A stretch of 64,000 nt of DNA from Nitrospirota bacterium (GTDB taxonomy: Bacteria > Nitrospirota > UBA9217), in the NCBI GenBank assembly GCA_023229435.1, contig JALNZF010000011.1, positions 1 to 64,000 on the forward strand. Reading direction: 5' to 3'. Position numbers and translations under genes: made by a program. Under the pieces are notes generated by a model. It saw nothing but the letters and a program-made list of their open reading frames with translations. It searched no databases and was not told where the DNA came from. Every line of letters begins with the position of its first letter. Position 1 is the first letter of the stretch. Of this stretch, positions 33,038-43,600 are shown piece after piece.

Positions 33038-34098
33038 AGAAAATGCTCATGGAGCTGGATGCACTTATGGGCAACATCAACCGGCCGCTCAAGCTCATGG
33101 AGGTCTGCGGGACCCATACCGTCGAGATCTTCAGGCACGGAATTCGCGATGTTATCCCGAAAAACATCACGCTCCTGAGCGGGCCGGGTTGCCCGGTATG
33201 CGTTACCTCGGTGCGTGACGTGGATGCGGCGATCTCGATCTCGAGGAACCCCGGGGTCATTCTGGCGACCTTTGGCGATATGATGCGGGTCCCGGGCGGG
33301 GAAGGGTCGCTTCTTGAAGCGCGGTCCGAGGGTGCTGATGTGCGCGTGCTCTATTCTCCCATTGATGCGCTGACGCTTGCTCAACAGTCGCCGAAGAAGG
33401 AGATCGTTTTTTTTGCAACTGGGTTTGAAACGACTTCGCCGCTCATTGCGGGCACCATCGCCCATGCTGAGTCGGCGGGAACAAAAAACTTTACTATTTT
33501 CACCGCGCACAAGCTTGTACCGCCGGCGTTGAAAGCGTTGCTCGATTCGCCGGATGTTCACGTGGACGGCTTCATCCTGCCGGGTCATGTCAGCACGATC
33601 ATCGGCACACTACCGTATGAGTTTGTTGCCGAACAGTATAAAAAGCCATCCGTGGTGACCGGATTCGCGGCAGGGGAGATCATAGAAGGCATTCTCATGA
33701 TCGTTCGGCAGATCGCCGGGAAAAGGGCGGCAATCGAGATTCAATATGCGAGTGTTGTTCGACCGGAAGGAAACCCCCGGGCCGTTGCCTTGCTCGAGAA
33801 ATATTTTGAGCCTGCAGACGCCTACTGGCGGGGGATCGGTGTTATTCCCGGGAGCGGGCTGAAGCTCAGAGATCAATATGCGACATATGACGCCAACGTA
33901 AAGTTCCATCCGCCGGTCTCTGATGCCAAAGAACCGGAGCTCTGTTCCTGCGGCGATATCCTTCGGGGGGTAAAAGTCCCGACGGAATGCGCGCTTTTCG
34001 GGACCGGGTGCACGCCGGAAAATCCCATAGGGCCGTGCATGGTCAGCACCGAGGGGAGCTGTGCGGCATATTATAAATACGGGAGTGAGCATGGATAG
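33034..34098 (+). CDS. hypD: Hydrogenase Fe-centre assembly protein HypD
   Basis: 354 residues, started by ATGA overlap with the DUF559 gene. HypD is an iron-sulphur protein that, with HypC, forms the scaffold on which Fe(CN)2CO is built. Seen: MEVCGTHTVEIFRHGIRD, SGPGCPVCVTS (active Cys pair), FFATGFETTSPL, GFILPGHVSTIIG, and C-terminal cluster ligands CSCGDILRG, CALFGTGCTPENPIGPCMVS. Length is normal. Its end overlaps hypE by 8 bases. Confidence 0.95.
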   Translation: MKKMLMELDALMGNINRPLKLMEVCGTHTVEIFRHGIRDVIPKNITLLSGPGCPVCVTSVRDVDAAISISRNPGVILATFGDMMRVPGGEGSLLEARSEGADVRVLYSPIDALTLAQQSPKKEIVFFATGFETTSPLIAGTIAHAESAGTKNFTIFTAHKLVPPALKALLDSPDVHVDGFILPGHVSTIIGTLPYEFVAEQYKKPSVVTGFAAGEIIEGILMIVRQIAGKRAAIEIQYASVVRPEGNPRAVALLEKYFEPADAYWRGIGVIPGSGLKLRDQYATYDANVKFHPPVSDAKEPELCSCGDILRGVKVPTECALFGTGCTPENPIGPCMVSTEGSCAAYYKYGSEHG

Positions 34099-35086
34099 AA
34101 TTCTTCTCGGTCACGGAAGCGGCGGCAAGCTGATGCACGAACTTATCCGGACGTATTTCGGGCCTGCGTTTGGTATTCAAGGAACAGGCGATTCAGCGCT
34201 CGTGACTGTCCCATCACACCGGCTTGCCTATACCACCGATTCCTACGTGGTCACCCCGTTGTTCTTTCCCGGAGGCAACATCGGCGATCTTGCCGTGAAC
34301 GGTACGGTGAACGATCTCGCTGTTTCCGGGGCGGAACCTTTGTATCTCACTGCGGGATTTGTGATCGAAGAAGGGTTCCCGATCGCTGATCTGAAAGCAA
34401 TCATTTCATCCATGGCTGTTGCTGCTCAAAAATCCGGGGTAAAGATCGTCGCAGGCGATACCAAGGTAGTGAACAAAGGCAAAGCGGACGGGATATTCAT
34501 CAATACCTCGGGCATCGGCGTGGTGCCTGAGGGACGGGACATTTCCGCGTCGAGTATCAAAAAAGGCGATAAGGTCATTATCAGCGGCGATATCGGCAGC
34601 CACGGTGTTGCGGTCATGTCGGAACGAAACGGGCTCACCTTTGATCCCCCGGTCACGAGCGATACGAGGGCGCTGAATGGTCTTGTCAATGCGATGTACG
34701 CAGCACCGAACGCGATACGTTTTATGCGCGACCCCACGCGTGGCGGACTGGCCACGACGCTCAAGGAAGCGGCACTGGAGTCGGGCCTCTGCATACGTAT
34801 CCAGGAACCGTCCCTTCCAATACCTCCGGGCGTGAAAGGCGCCTGCAGTCTCCTCGGTCTCGATCCGATCTTTGTGGCGAATGAGGGCATACTGATCGCG
34901 ATCGTCGAAGCATCCGTCGCGGAGGCTGTCGTGACTGCAATGCATCAGCACGAGTTTGGCCGTCATGCCGCGATCATCGGTGATATTGCGGAAGGTCCTT
35001 CCGGAGCTGTTCTTCTCGAAACCGCAATCGGCGGAACCCGTATCATTGATATGCTCCAAGGCGAGCAGTTGCCGAGGATCTGCTGA
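34091..35086 (+). CDS. hypE: Hydrogenase maturation dehydratase HypE
   Basis: 331 residues from ATG 34091, with gggag 7 bases upstream. An earlier in-frame start at 34061 is inside hypD. It dehydrates the thiocarbamate on its own C-terminal Cys to thiocyanate, the source of the CN ligands. Seen: LLGHGSGGKLMHELI, NGTVNDLAVSGAEPLYLTAG, AGDTKVVNKG, DPTRGGLATTLKE, and the ending LPRIC with the essential terminal Cys. It closes the hyp gene set. Confidence 0.95.
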   Translation: MDRILLGHGSGGKLMHELIRTYFGPAFGIQGTGDSALVTVPSHRLAYTTDSYVVTPLFFPGGNIGDLAVNGTVNDLAVSGAEPLYLTAGFVIEEGFPIADLKAIISSMAVAAQKSGVKIVAGDTKVVNKGKADGIFINTSGIGVVPEGRDISASSIKKGDKVIISGDIGSHGVAVMSERNGLTFDPPVTSDTRALNGLVNAMYAAPNAIRFMRDPTRGGLATTLKEAALESGLCIRIQEPSLPIPPGVKGACSLLGLDPIFVANEGILIAIVEASVAEAVVTAMHQHEFGRHAAIIGDIAEGPSGAVLLETAIGGTRIIDMLQGEQLPRIC

Positions 35087-35221
35087 GAAGAACCGAGGCT
35101 GACGGTCGCTATAACAGCTTCTTTCAGACAGGAATGACCGGTTTCACCAAATAACAACTATGAGGGATTTGTGGCCGGGTTTTGTGTCAAGATTACCCCG
35201 GATAGATAGCCGGGTGCTTAA

Positions 35222-35250
35222 ATAAGAAAGCCCGTCTTGTTCAGGCGGGC
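35222..35250 (-). terminator. Rho-independent terminator for the minus-strand MipA/OmpV gene
   Basis: On the minus strand gcccg and cgggc pair around an 11-base loop, followed by tttcttattt. It lies about 100 bases past the stop of the 35351-36169 gene and could also help stop hypE transcription. Confidence 0.6.
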
Positions 35251-35350
35251 GCCATTTCCGATGCTCTTTTCCAGCCGACATCTTTGCTTTATATTCCGCT
35301 GAAGGCTCGCTCTCATGTTCCTGCGGAGTATCACGCGCGGGGAGAAGGAT

Positions 35351-36169
35351 TTAAAATAACCAGCCGCCGCCGAAATAGACAAGCGCCGTGTTGCTCTGTT
35401 TCACAATGGGGCTGTCGGTAATGCCGTTGCCGAAATGGACGGCGTAGAGACCTCCGAGTAGAGACCAGTTACGATTAATAAGATAAAGACCTCCCAGTCC
35501 GGCGCTGATATTCATCGTGTCACGACCGGAATAGGACGGCCTATTGGGAATGACCTCAGACAGACGTACACCATAATAATAGTCGACGAGCTTGGCGTTC
35601 TGCCATTCAGCTCCGATACTCGGCGTCAAGCGGAACTTTCGGTCAAACCAGAAGTTGTGCGAAACTCTGGCAGACGCGGAACTGCCTTTGCTGACATTGC
35701 CGATATCATGGTAGAAAGCCGCGCTGATATTGACGATGGGCGATTTCGCCAGCGCGTTAATGTAGCCGTCAACAGAGTTCTTGCGTTCAGTCATATCCGT
35801 GAGAAGGGGATCGTCCCCCGATTTCCATCCTGGATGCGCTTTAATGCCCAAGCCGAGCTTTGCCGCGTAATAGTCCGACTGGAGCAGCCATACTCCGCCG
35901 CCGCCGAGAGTCCAATAGGCCAGGTCTTTATACGTAATAATGATAATGGGAAGCGGAAATGTTATGCGGTCGCTGTCGCCGACCATTTTCTTGAAATTGA
36001 ACACCCCGAGGCCCAGGATGCCGTGAAAGTTTGAAAGAGCTGCTTGTTCCGGAGACGGGACGCCAGCCGCAACATTGTCTTCCGTCAGATCGGCCGTCGT
36101 ATCCGCATAAGCCGGGCAGCAAACCAACACCAGAACGCCGCATAAAAGGCCGCACAATAGTATTTTCAA
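35351..36169 (-). CDS. MipA/OmpV family outer-membrane protein
   Basis: 272 residues on the minus strand, starting with TTG at 36169 with gaggag 8-9 bases upstream and no ATG nearby. A signal peptide (KILLCGLLCGVLVLVCC) ends near AYADT. The mature part has the family pattern: LGLGVFNFKKMVGDSD, PLPIIIITYKD, then KLVDYYYGVRLSEVIPNRPSY and a last strand NTALVYFGGGWLF with an aromatic C-terminus, as in outer-membrane barrels. It is distantly related to the gene at 20363. No operon partner; the nearest gene is on the other strand. Confidence 0.83.
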   Translation of the reverse strand: MKILLCGLLCGVLVLVCCPAYADTTADLTEDNVAAGVPSPEQAALSNFHGILGLGVFNFKKMVGDSDRITFPLPIIIITYKDLAYWTLGGGGVWLLQSDYYAAKLGLGIKAHPGWKSGDDPLLTDMTERKNSVDGYINALAKSPIVNISAAFYHDIGNVSKGSSASARVSHNFWFDRKFRLTPSIGAEWQNAKLVDYYYGVRLSEVIPNRPSYSGRDTMNISAGLGGLYLINRNWSLLGGLYAVHFGNGITDSPIVKQSNTALVYFGGGWLF

Positions 36170-36954
36170 TATTTGTTTCTCCTCTCATCAGTAAGATTCT
36201 CTTAATTGAATAGGCATGAACCTTTTACTCTTTTAGACTTATTTATAAGATTAAGCAGGGGAAAGCTGAATTTTTCCGCGCTAAGTCAGGAGAACACAAA
36301 TCGGCAAGGACAATACAGATTTTATATCATAAGGCAGGTAATAAGTCAAACTGCAGGGAAAGCTAGCACGCATCTACTTGACAATGAGGCATAGAGGATG
36401 TCCCCCAAATTATCATGAAATAAGAAAAGACGCGCTTGAAAAGATTCACCTTTATGCTCTCATCCCTTCTTCGCTTTCATAGTCACGCCGTTTTTTAAAT
36501 CTCCTCTCTTTTCCTTGCGGACGGGCGGCTCAGGGATTTAGTAGATAAAGTGAAAGCAGAGGAAAAGGGAGAAGAAGGAAAAATAAAAATGAAGATGGTA
36601 AAATTGTAACTATATAAAATTGTAACTTTGTAAAATGATAACTATTTATAACAATAGAGTTTTTTTACGTTTTTATTATTTATTTATCAGAATTGACCGT
36701 GTATTAATGAAAAAAGCAAATATAAAAATAATGTGTAACTATATATTTATTAACATAAAAATATGAAATTATTTACAATGTTAGTATGACATAAGTATTA
36801 GACAAACCATGTGTAGTTTTTTTTTACATAATACCAGTTGTATCAACATAGACATTAAAATTACATTTAAAAACAAATAGTTTTAAAAATGGCATGTAAA
36901 ATGCTATGTTATAATGTAACTAAACTGATTTAGTTACCTTATTAGGAGGATAAA
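36170..36954. other. AT-rich intergenic region before the PEP-CTERM gene
   Basis: 785 bases without a supported gene. 36470-36590 has imperfect complementary purine- and pyrimidine-rich stretches (ctcctctcttttcc against agaggaaaaggga). About 36598-36650 holds three imperfect direct copies of taaaattgtaact. The rest is very AT-rich and probably contains the promoter for the next gene. Confidence 0.5.
36916..36937. promoter_or_regulatory. Perfect 9-bp inverted repeat, possible operator
   Basis: Arms gtaactaaa and tttagttac around ctga, 18 bases before the PEP-CTERM start codon. The position overlaps the likely 5' leader, so it could be an operator or a leader hairpin. Confidence 0.45.
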
Positions 36955-37608
36955 ATGAAAAAAATATTGGTGTCTATCGCAGGAATACTAATGGCCGTTT
37001 TGGTGATGGCCGGCAGCGCTACTGCGAGTATCATCGGCGGTCCATCTCCAATCAGCGGATTTGGAAATGACAACGGTACGGAACTCTTTGTCCCTGAGCA
37101 GTCAGTGCTGAATCTCGAACTCTACGATTTCGGTAGCATTTCAACCGGTTCTGCGTTCGGATTCTACTTCCAGGGCACTGATGTGAACACCGCGGCAAAC
37201 CGCATAACCATTTTCGACTCAGGCGACGAGACCATGGCGGATAATCTACAGTATGCCAGTATTAATTTCAACACCGGTGTTGTATATGACCTCGACGCTC
37301 CGGGAGTTCAATCGATGTTCACCCCGTTGGGAAAGGACATAGGCTTTTTCTTCTCCATTCTTGGCGACCAGATATATACACAGTCAATACTAAATGGTGA
37401 TTTAGACTTGAGTGCGACATTCCCGAGCTTGACGGATCCTGCAACTTATCTGATAGGTTTTGAGAGCAAGCAGGGCGTGACCCTCGCCCTCGAGGTCACC
37501 AAAGGCATCAAGCCGGTTCCTGAACCCTCGTCGATGCTGTTGCTTGTCTCCGGCCTGGTCGGCTTGGCATTTTTCAGAAAGAGGATGAGGCACCACCCGA
37601 GAGGGTAA
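36955..37608 (+). CDS. PEP-CTERM sorting-domain protein
   Basis: 217 residues with aggagg 6 bases upstream. A signal peptide (KKILVSIAGILMAVLVMAG, cleavage near ATAS) starts it. The body is a Gly/Asn/Asp-rich beta-type sequence without cysteines. Near the end, VPEPSSMLLLVSGLVGLAFFRKR carries the Pro-Glu-Pro motif, hydrophobic helix and Arg/Lys cluster that the exosortase system (EpsH/XrtA type) recognises. So it is exported and cut at the cell surface, presumably linked to exopolysaccharide. No exosortase gene is in the window. Confidence 0.9.
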   Translation: MKKILVSIAGILMAVLVMAGSATASIIGGPSPISGFGNDNGTELFVPEQSVLNLELYDFGSISTGSAFGFYFQGTDVNTAANRITIFDSGDETMADNLQYASINFNTGVVYDLDAPGVQSMFTPLGKDIGFFFSILGDQIYTQSILNGDLDLSATFPSLTDPATYLIGFESKQGVTLALEVTKGIKPVPEPSSMLLLVSGLVGLAFFRKRMRHHPRG

Positions 37609-37645
37609 ACCAGATAAAGGGTATTTTTTCAGTGTCCGTAGCCAT

Positions 37646-37686
37646 CCTGGGTCGAGAAACAGAATGTTTCTCGACCCAGGCTTTTT
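37646..37686 (+). terminator. Strong rho-independent terminator after the PEP-CTERM gene
   Basis: A 16-bp perfect stem (cctgggtcgagaaaca with tgtttctcgacccagg, loop gaa) followed by ctttttc. Confidence 0.9.
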
Positions 37687-38482
37687 CGTTATCTTCATTA
37701 CTTGCCATTGTCTCTCCATGGCGGGATCACCCATCAGGATTAAGGTTATTGGTGAAAACCCTGTCCGCCTTTTGGCGGACCAGAAAAACTTCGGTTCCTG
37801 AGACGTGTCCACGTGTTTGTACAAGTTTTATGGTTATTAATCCCGCCAAGGCGGGACTTGCGGTACGGGCGGAAAAGACACTGATAACGGGGTGGGACGA
37901 ATTACCAAACCCTAAGGAAGATTCTCCAGCCAAGCCAGCCTATGTCATTTCATTTTGTGAATATCTTCTTCGGCATACATGGCACGTTATCTCGCATGGT
38001 GTAGTACGCCGCGCGCGCCAGTTTATGCGACAGGTCTTCCCTCCTAAACCGCTACCTTTCACCTATTTAAGACAAATGAGATACGGGATAACAAAAAGGG
38101 TAAAAAAGGGGAATTAAATGGGTATATATTATTTATCAAAATGGGTATTTACTTTATTGTCAAGTTAGGGTAAATTATCGCGCTTATTACCTGTTGATGA
38201 CATGTGTAATGCCTGTTTACCATTATAGGAATATTTTGGTAGTAAAATCGCATCCGGATGGACTCAGCGCAGACTTGGGTTCGATTCTCAGTGCAGTCCT
38301 GTATGCTTTTCGGCTTTGTCTGTCAACGAATTCAAATATACAATGTCTCCGTCCGGATTAAACTTCCGATGCCTTTGAAAGTTGTTTCTTTTGAAGTGGG
38401 GGCGCCGGTCATTATCAATTTGATTCGAATGCGTTCGTAATCATTATCAGCTTTACAGGGTTGAAGTATTAAGGAGGGGTAT
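37687..38482. other. Intergenic region before the polyketide cluster
   Basis: 796 bases without a convincing gene. Short palindromes occur at gtccgccttttggcggac (37767-37784) and cccgccaaggcggg (about 37842-37855). The part from 38115 is AT-rich, and aaggagggg lies 6 bases before the start at 38483. A possible promoter for the cluster should lie here, but I cannot name one with confidence. Confidence 0.45.
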
Positions 38483-39307
38483 ATGGATATCCGGGAGAAA
38501 AGCGTCCTCAAAAACATGAGTCTTGATCAGAATATCGAACAATCCAAAAAGATTATCCGGGAAGCGCTCGACCGATTCGGCCATGAGAATGTAGCCGTCG
38601 CATGGACCGGAGGGAAGGATAGCACCACGATGCTCTGGCTGTTCAGAGAGGTATGCCGTGAGATGTCTCTGCCTCTTCCCAAATGCATGTTTATCGATGA
38701 AGGAGACGTGTTTGACGAGATATGGGCCGTTGTGAACAAGCTTAAATCAGAATGGAACGTGAACGTCATCGTCAATAAAAATACGGATGTAGCGAGCAGG
38801 GCCAAGAAGCTCGGCGATGTCATAAAAACGAAGGACCTCAATGAGCGGAACAAAAAGGAATTGGCTACATTAAAATTCAGCGATGAAGAATTTTCTTTTG
38901 AGCCCGAATCCTTTGTGGGGAACCATCTTATGAAAACCGTACCGATGAAGCTCTTTATCGAAAATAACGGTATTCGAGCCCTTGCGACGGCGATTCGATG
39001 GGACGAACAGGATGCCAGGGTGGAAGAAACGTATTTCAGCCCGAGAGCAAACCCTGAACATACGAGAATTCATCCTATCCTCCACTTCAGTGAGAGGGAT
39101 ATCTGGACCAACATCCAGAAGAAAAAAATACCGTTCTGCAGCCTGTATTACCAGGGTTACCGTTCACTCGGCGCCCGATGCTCAACAAAAAAATTCTCGG
39201 ACATTCCCGCATGGGAACAGGACCTCGAAAATACGACGGAACGCGGCGGCAGGGGACAGGACAAGGAAGCGATCATGGGCCAGTTGAGGGAACTGGGCTA
39301 TATGTAG
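38483..39307 (+). CDS. PAPS-reductase/CysD-like N-type ATP pyrophosphatase
   Basis: 274 residues with a strong aaggagggg site. The PP-loop VAWTGGKDST near residue 40 binds ATP pyrophosphate. Further family features are FIDEGDVFDEIWAVV, RWDEQDARVEETYFSPR, HPILHFSERDIWTNI and a late ERGGRGQDKE that resembles the CysD end. The cysteine-rich redox motif of true PAPS reductases is not evident, so adenylyl-transfer or sulphate activation is a better guess. The protein ends with LRELGYM, like the ending LKALGYM of the enzyme at 53204. As the first gene of the cluster it may serve a sulphation step or share its regulation. Confidence 0.75.
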   Translation: MDIREKSVLKNMSLDQNIEQSKKIIREALDRFGHENVAVAWTGGKDSTTMLWLFREVCREMSLPLPKCMFIDEGDVFDEIWAVVNKLKSEWNVNVIVNKNTDVASRAKKLGDVIKTKDLNERNKKELATLKFSDEEFSFEPESFVGNHLMKTVPMKLFIENNGIRALATAIRWDEQDARVEETYFSPRANPEHTRIHPILHFSERDIWTNIQKKKIPFCSLYYQGYRSLGARCSTKKFSDIPAWEQDLENTTERGGRGQDKEAIMGQLRELGYM

Positions 39308-39334
39308 CCCCGGTGAAAGGCTAAGAGTCAGAGA

Positions 39335-40597
39335 ATGAAGAAAAAGGTTGTGATTATCGGCCTGGACGGTGTTCCGTATAGCCTCGTGGACCTGTTTACC
39401 AGTCAGGGAATAATGCCTCAATTCCGGGAAATAATAAGCAATGGTTTTTTCCGGAAAATGGAGACGTCTTTGCCCGAAGTGTCCTCTGTCGCGTGGGCTT
39501 CGTTTATGACGGGGAAAAATCCGGGAGAACACGGCATCTTCGGGTTTTTTGAGCTTAAAGACGGAACTTATGATATATATTTTCCCAATTACAACGATGT
39601 CAAGTCTGCCCCGTTCTGGGAAGATACGGGCGTCCCTTCGGTCGTTCTAAATGTACCCCAGACATATCCTGCTCGACCGCTGAACGGCGTGATGACCAGC
39701 GGATTTGTAGCGCTTGACCTGAAAAAGGCCACTTATCCGGACAGCGCATACAAATATCTGAGCGAAATCGGGTATAAAATCGACGTCAATTCGACACTCG
39801 CGAAGAATGATATTCCGGCATTCTTTAATGATCTGGACAAGACTTTCGAGAAAAGGCGGCAAGCCATCAACCATTTTTTCGATAACGAAAAATGGCAGAT
39901 ATTCGTGGGCACGATAACGGAGACCGACAGGCTCCACCACTTTTTCTACGACAGCGCAGTGGAACAGGGGAAATTCCACCGTGAATTCATTCATTTCTAC
40001 AAGCAGATGGATGAATTTCTCGGAGAGATATACAGGAAGGCAAAACAAGAGAACGCTCTTTTCATCACCTGCTCCGACCATGGCTTCACCCCGATAAAAA
40101 CCGAGGTGTATCTCAACCGATGGCTGATGCAGGAAGGTTATCTTGAAATCGCGGACAAGGAAAAGGGGATCGAGAGCATTACCGGGACATCCGCTGCATT
40201 CTGTCTTGATCCCTCCAGGATATATATACATCTTCAGGGAAAGTATCCGAAGGGTTGTGTGGCTACGGGGGGGTACGAGCAGATGCGCCGGGAGCTGAAG
40301 CAGAAACTGCTGGCCCTGTCCTACGAAGGTGATCCTGTCGTAAAAGAGGTTTACTTCAAGGAGGAGATATTCAGGGGACCGTACGCGGGGAAAGGCCCCG
40401 ATCTCTATGCTCTTCCGCACTACGGTTTCGATCTGAAGGGCGCCTTCAACAAAACGGCTCTGTTCGGCAGGAGCCACTTCACGGGGATGCATACGCACGA
40501 TGACGCTCACTTCTTCAGTTCGGAAGAAGCTTACTCAGACATCATGAAAATCGAAGAAATTGCACCGGCTGTATGCCGGTATATGAACGGGAACTGA
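39335..40597 (+). CDS. Alkaline-phosphatase-superfamily phosphodiesterase
   Basis: 420 residues, cytoplasmic by sequence. Metal and nucleophile motifs: GLDGVPYSL at the N-terminus (Asp), SFMTGKNPGEHGIFGF (Thr nucleophile), and TCSDHGFTP near residue 250 (Asp-His). A late GRSHFTGMHTHDDAHFF gives further His ligands. This is the type I phosphodiesterase/nucleotide pyrophosphatase branch. A second member lies at 53204, so the two bracket the PKS genes. The substrate is unknown; phospho- or sulphoester cleavage fits. Confidence 0.82.
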   Translation: MKKKVVIIGLDGVPYSLVDLFTSQGIMPQFREIISNGFFRKMETSLPEVSSVAWASFMTGKNPGEHGIFGFFELKDGTYDIYFPNYNDVKSAPFWEDTGVPSVVLNVPQTYPARPLNGVMTSGFVALDLKKATYPDSAYKYLSEIGYKIDVNSTLAKNDIPAFFNDLDKTFEKRRQAINHFFDNEKWQIFVGTITETDRLHHFFYDSAVEQGKFHREFIHFYKQMDEFLGEIYRKAKQENALFITCSDHGFTPIKTEVYLNRWLMQEGYLEIADKEKGIESITGTSAAFCLDPSRIYIHLQGKYPKGCVATGGYEQMRRELKQKLLALSYEGDPVVKEVYFKEEIFRGPYAGKGPDLYALPHYGFDLKGAFNKTALFGRSHFTGMHTHDDAHFFSSEEAYSDIMKIEEIAPAVCRYMNGN

Positions 40598-40632
40598 TTC
40601 CCGATCTTATTGCCATAACCATGGTGATTCAA

Positions 40633-43600
40633 ATGAACCCGGACAGTGGAAAAAGTAGAACCTTTCAAATCATCGCCCTTACCCCCCCGGGAACGGCTGA
40701 TCCGTCCGTCGCGATTGCCGCGAGCAGGGCCGGGCACCTCGGGATACTGGATCTTGAGTTCGTTGAAGACCCGGTGGTCGCTCTTGAAGCCATACGGAAA
40801 ATGTCGCGTCATGCCGGAAAAAGCATCGGCATTAAATTGAACGCGGACGATGACCGGCTTATAAGGGCGATATCCGTAAACATACCCGACAATGTGTCGG
40901 TTGTAGTCCTGACGACCGCAAAAACGGAGGGCCTGCGCGCCTGTATCGAGACGTGCTGTGCGAACAACCGCTCGGTGGTCCTCGAGGTGACCTCTCTTGC
41001 GCAAGCAATGGCTGGTTCAGAAGCAGGCGTGGACGGGCTGCTCGTAAAGGGTAATGAAGCGGGAGGGTTTGTCGGGGAAAAGACGGCCTTCGTACTCATG
41101 CAGCAGATCGTCAAGGCTCTGACCCTGCCGGTCTGGGTTCAGGGTGGGATCGGTCTGCATACGGCGGCTGCCTGTTACAGTGCTGGCGCCAACGGCGTAG
41201 TGCTTGACTTCCAGCTTTCCCTGTTGCGGGAGTCTTCCTTGCCTGAAAGCGTCAAGCGAGTTATCACCCGAATGGACGGTACCGAGACGGTGTGCATCGG
41301 AGATAAAGATTCCTTCTTTCGACTCTATAAGCGTCCCGGAGCCGCACCTCACCAGGTTCAGAAGGTAGCTTCTTCTGTTGATCGTGACGTCATGGAACAG
41401 GAATCCGTTACCGCCCTGCGTTTCTCGTCCCGCGGCCGTATTTCATGGAATGAGACCGCCGAGGCAGTCTGGCCGATCGGGCAGGATGCCGCGTTTGCGG
41501 CGCTGTTCGCAAAAAAGTATGGATCCGTCGGCGCTCTTTTGAAAGCACTCGCAGAATCCGTTCGCGACCATGTCCGAGCGGCAAAAATAGCGGGCATTCT
41601 TCAGGAGGGATCACCGCTGGCCAAGTCCCATGCGACGGCGTATCCGATCGTGCAGGGTCCGATGGCGCGCGTAAGCGACAACGCCGCCTTCCTGGCAAAA
41701 GTCGCCGATGCCGGCGCCCTGCCTTTCGTGGCCATCTCTCAAATGCGGCCACAGGAAATCTCTTTTTTGCTGGGCGAGGTCAGCGGTCTTTTCGGGGATC
41801 GTCCCTGGGGAGTCGGGCTGCTCGGGTTCATCGAGAGCGAACATTTCAACGCACAGTTGAAAGCAATTGAGCCTTTTTCTCCGAAATTCGCCGTTGTTGC
41901 CGGCGGACTCCCGAACCAGGTCGCATTGCTCGAATCAAAAGGGATGCGGACCTACGTCCATGTCCCGTCTCCCGCCATTCTGGAAATGTTTATCGACGCC
42001 GGAGTGCGGCGGTTCATTTTCGAAGGGAATGAATGCGGCGGGCACATAGGGCCCAGGTCCGGCTACGTGCTATGGGAGACCATGATCGAAAACCTGCTGG
42101 ACAAATTCAAGGAAGGCCGCACGCCCGGGGAATTCCATCTCCTCTTTGCCGGCGGTATTCACGATTCAGTGTCCGCTGCGGCCGTTGCTGCAATGGCCGC
42201 GCCGCTTGCCAGGTCCGGGGCAAAGGTCGGCATCCAGATGGGAACTGCCTACCTTTTTACCAAAGAGATCACCGAGACGGCGGCCATCGCGAGCGGGTAC
42301 CAGAAGAACGCCCTCCGCTGTTCCGGGACCCGGGTGCTTGAAACCAGCCATGGTCATGCCCTGCGCTGCTGCGATACCCCGTTTGCCGGAGTGTTCGCGG
42401 AGAAAAAGAAACAGCTCGCCGACGAAAAACAGCCGCAGGAACAAATGCGGTCCGGCCTTGAAAAGCTTGTTGTCGGAAGATCGCGCGTTGCTGCAAAGGG
42501 CCTTATTGTGAATCCGGCCTACGGGAAGGGGACAGGCGAGAACTATCTCATCAGCGTGAACGATGACCAGCAGAAGGCAGAAGGTCTTTATCTTATCGGT
42601 CAGCTCGCAGCGCTCCGGGACGAAGTATTCACGATCCGGGAACTGCACCGGGCGACAACCGGCGAAGCGGTGCAGCGATTGCAAACCCTTGAAGAACCAG
42701 AAGCGATCCCTGTAAATCGGGACCGGAAATCCGTCGATGTCGCGATTGTCGGCATGTCCTGCTGCTTTCCGAAAGCGAAGAACCTCCGCGAGTACTGGGA
42801 AAATGTGCTCCGCAAGGTCGAGGCGATCAGTGAAATACCTTCAAATCGGTGGGACTGGAAGGCCTACTTTGACAAGGACAAAAAAGCCCGCGACAAGATA
42901 TATGCTCGCTGGGGCGGCTTTCTCGACGACATGCCCTTCGACCCGACTAAATACGGGATTCCACCCAGCTCGCTTAATGCCATCGAGCCGGTGCATTTGA
43001 TGACCCTCGAGATGGTCGGCGCTGCATTGCGGGACGCGGGTTACGAGGGGAAAGAATTTACCCGCGACCGGACGTCGGTCATAATCGGGACCGGGGCCGG
43101 CATCGGGGAGTTGGGCCAGAAGTACGTCATGCGTTCCACGCTGCCGATGGTCTTCGAGATAGATTCCGACGAGGTCATGAACCGGTTCAAAGAATGGACC
43201 GAAGACACCTTCCCGGGCATCCTGATGAACGTTCTGGCCGGACGCGTTGCCAACCGTTTTAACCTCGGGGGGGTCAACTATACGATCGACGCTGCCTGCG
43301 CCTCGTCCCTTGCCGCGCTCTACGATGCATCAAGGGAATTGGAGACCGGAAGCAGTGATATGGTGATCGTCGGAGGAGTGGACGCCTGCCAGAGCCCATT
43401 CACGTACACCTGCTTCAGTAAGACCAACGCTCTTTCCCCGACGGGCAAATGCAAAGTATTTGATGAAAAGGCGGACGGGACGGTAATCAGTGAGGGACTT
43501 GCTTTCCTGATACTGAAACGACTTGAAGACGCGGAACGGGACGGGGACCGCATTTACGCGGTGCTGAAATCCGTCGCCGGTTCCAGCGACGGACGCGGCA

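Noticed and set aside
38256..38300. tRNA-like stretch (gggttcgattctca with a possible acceptor)
   Set aside because: The T-arm resemblance is not backed by D-arm or anticodon arm, and the acceptor pairing is poor.
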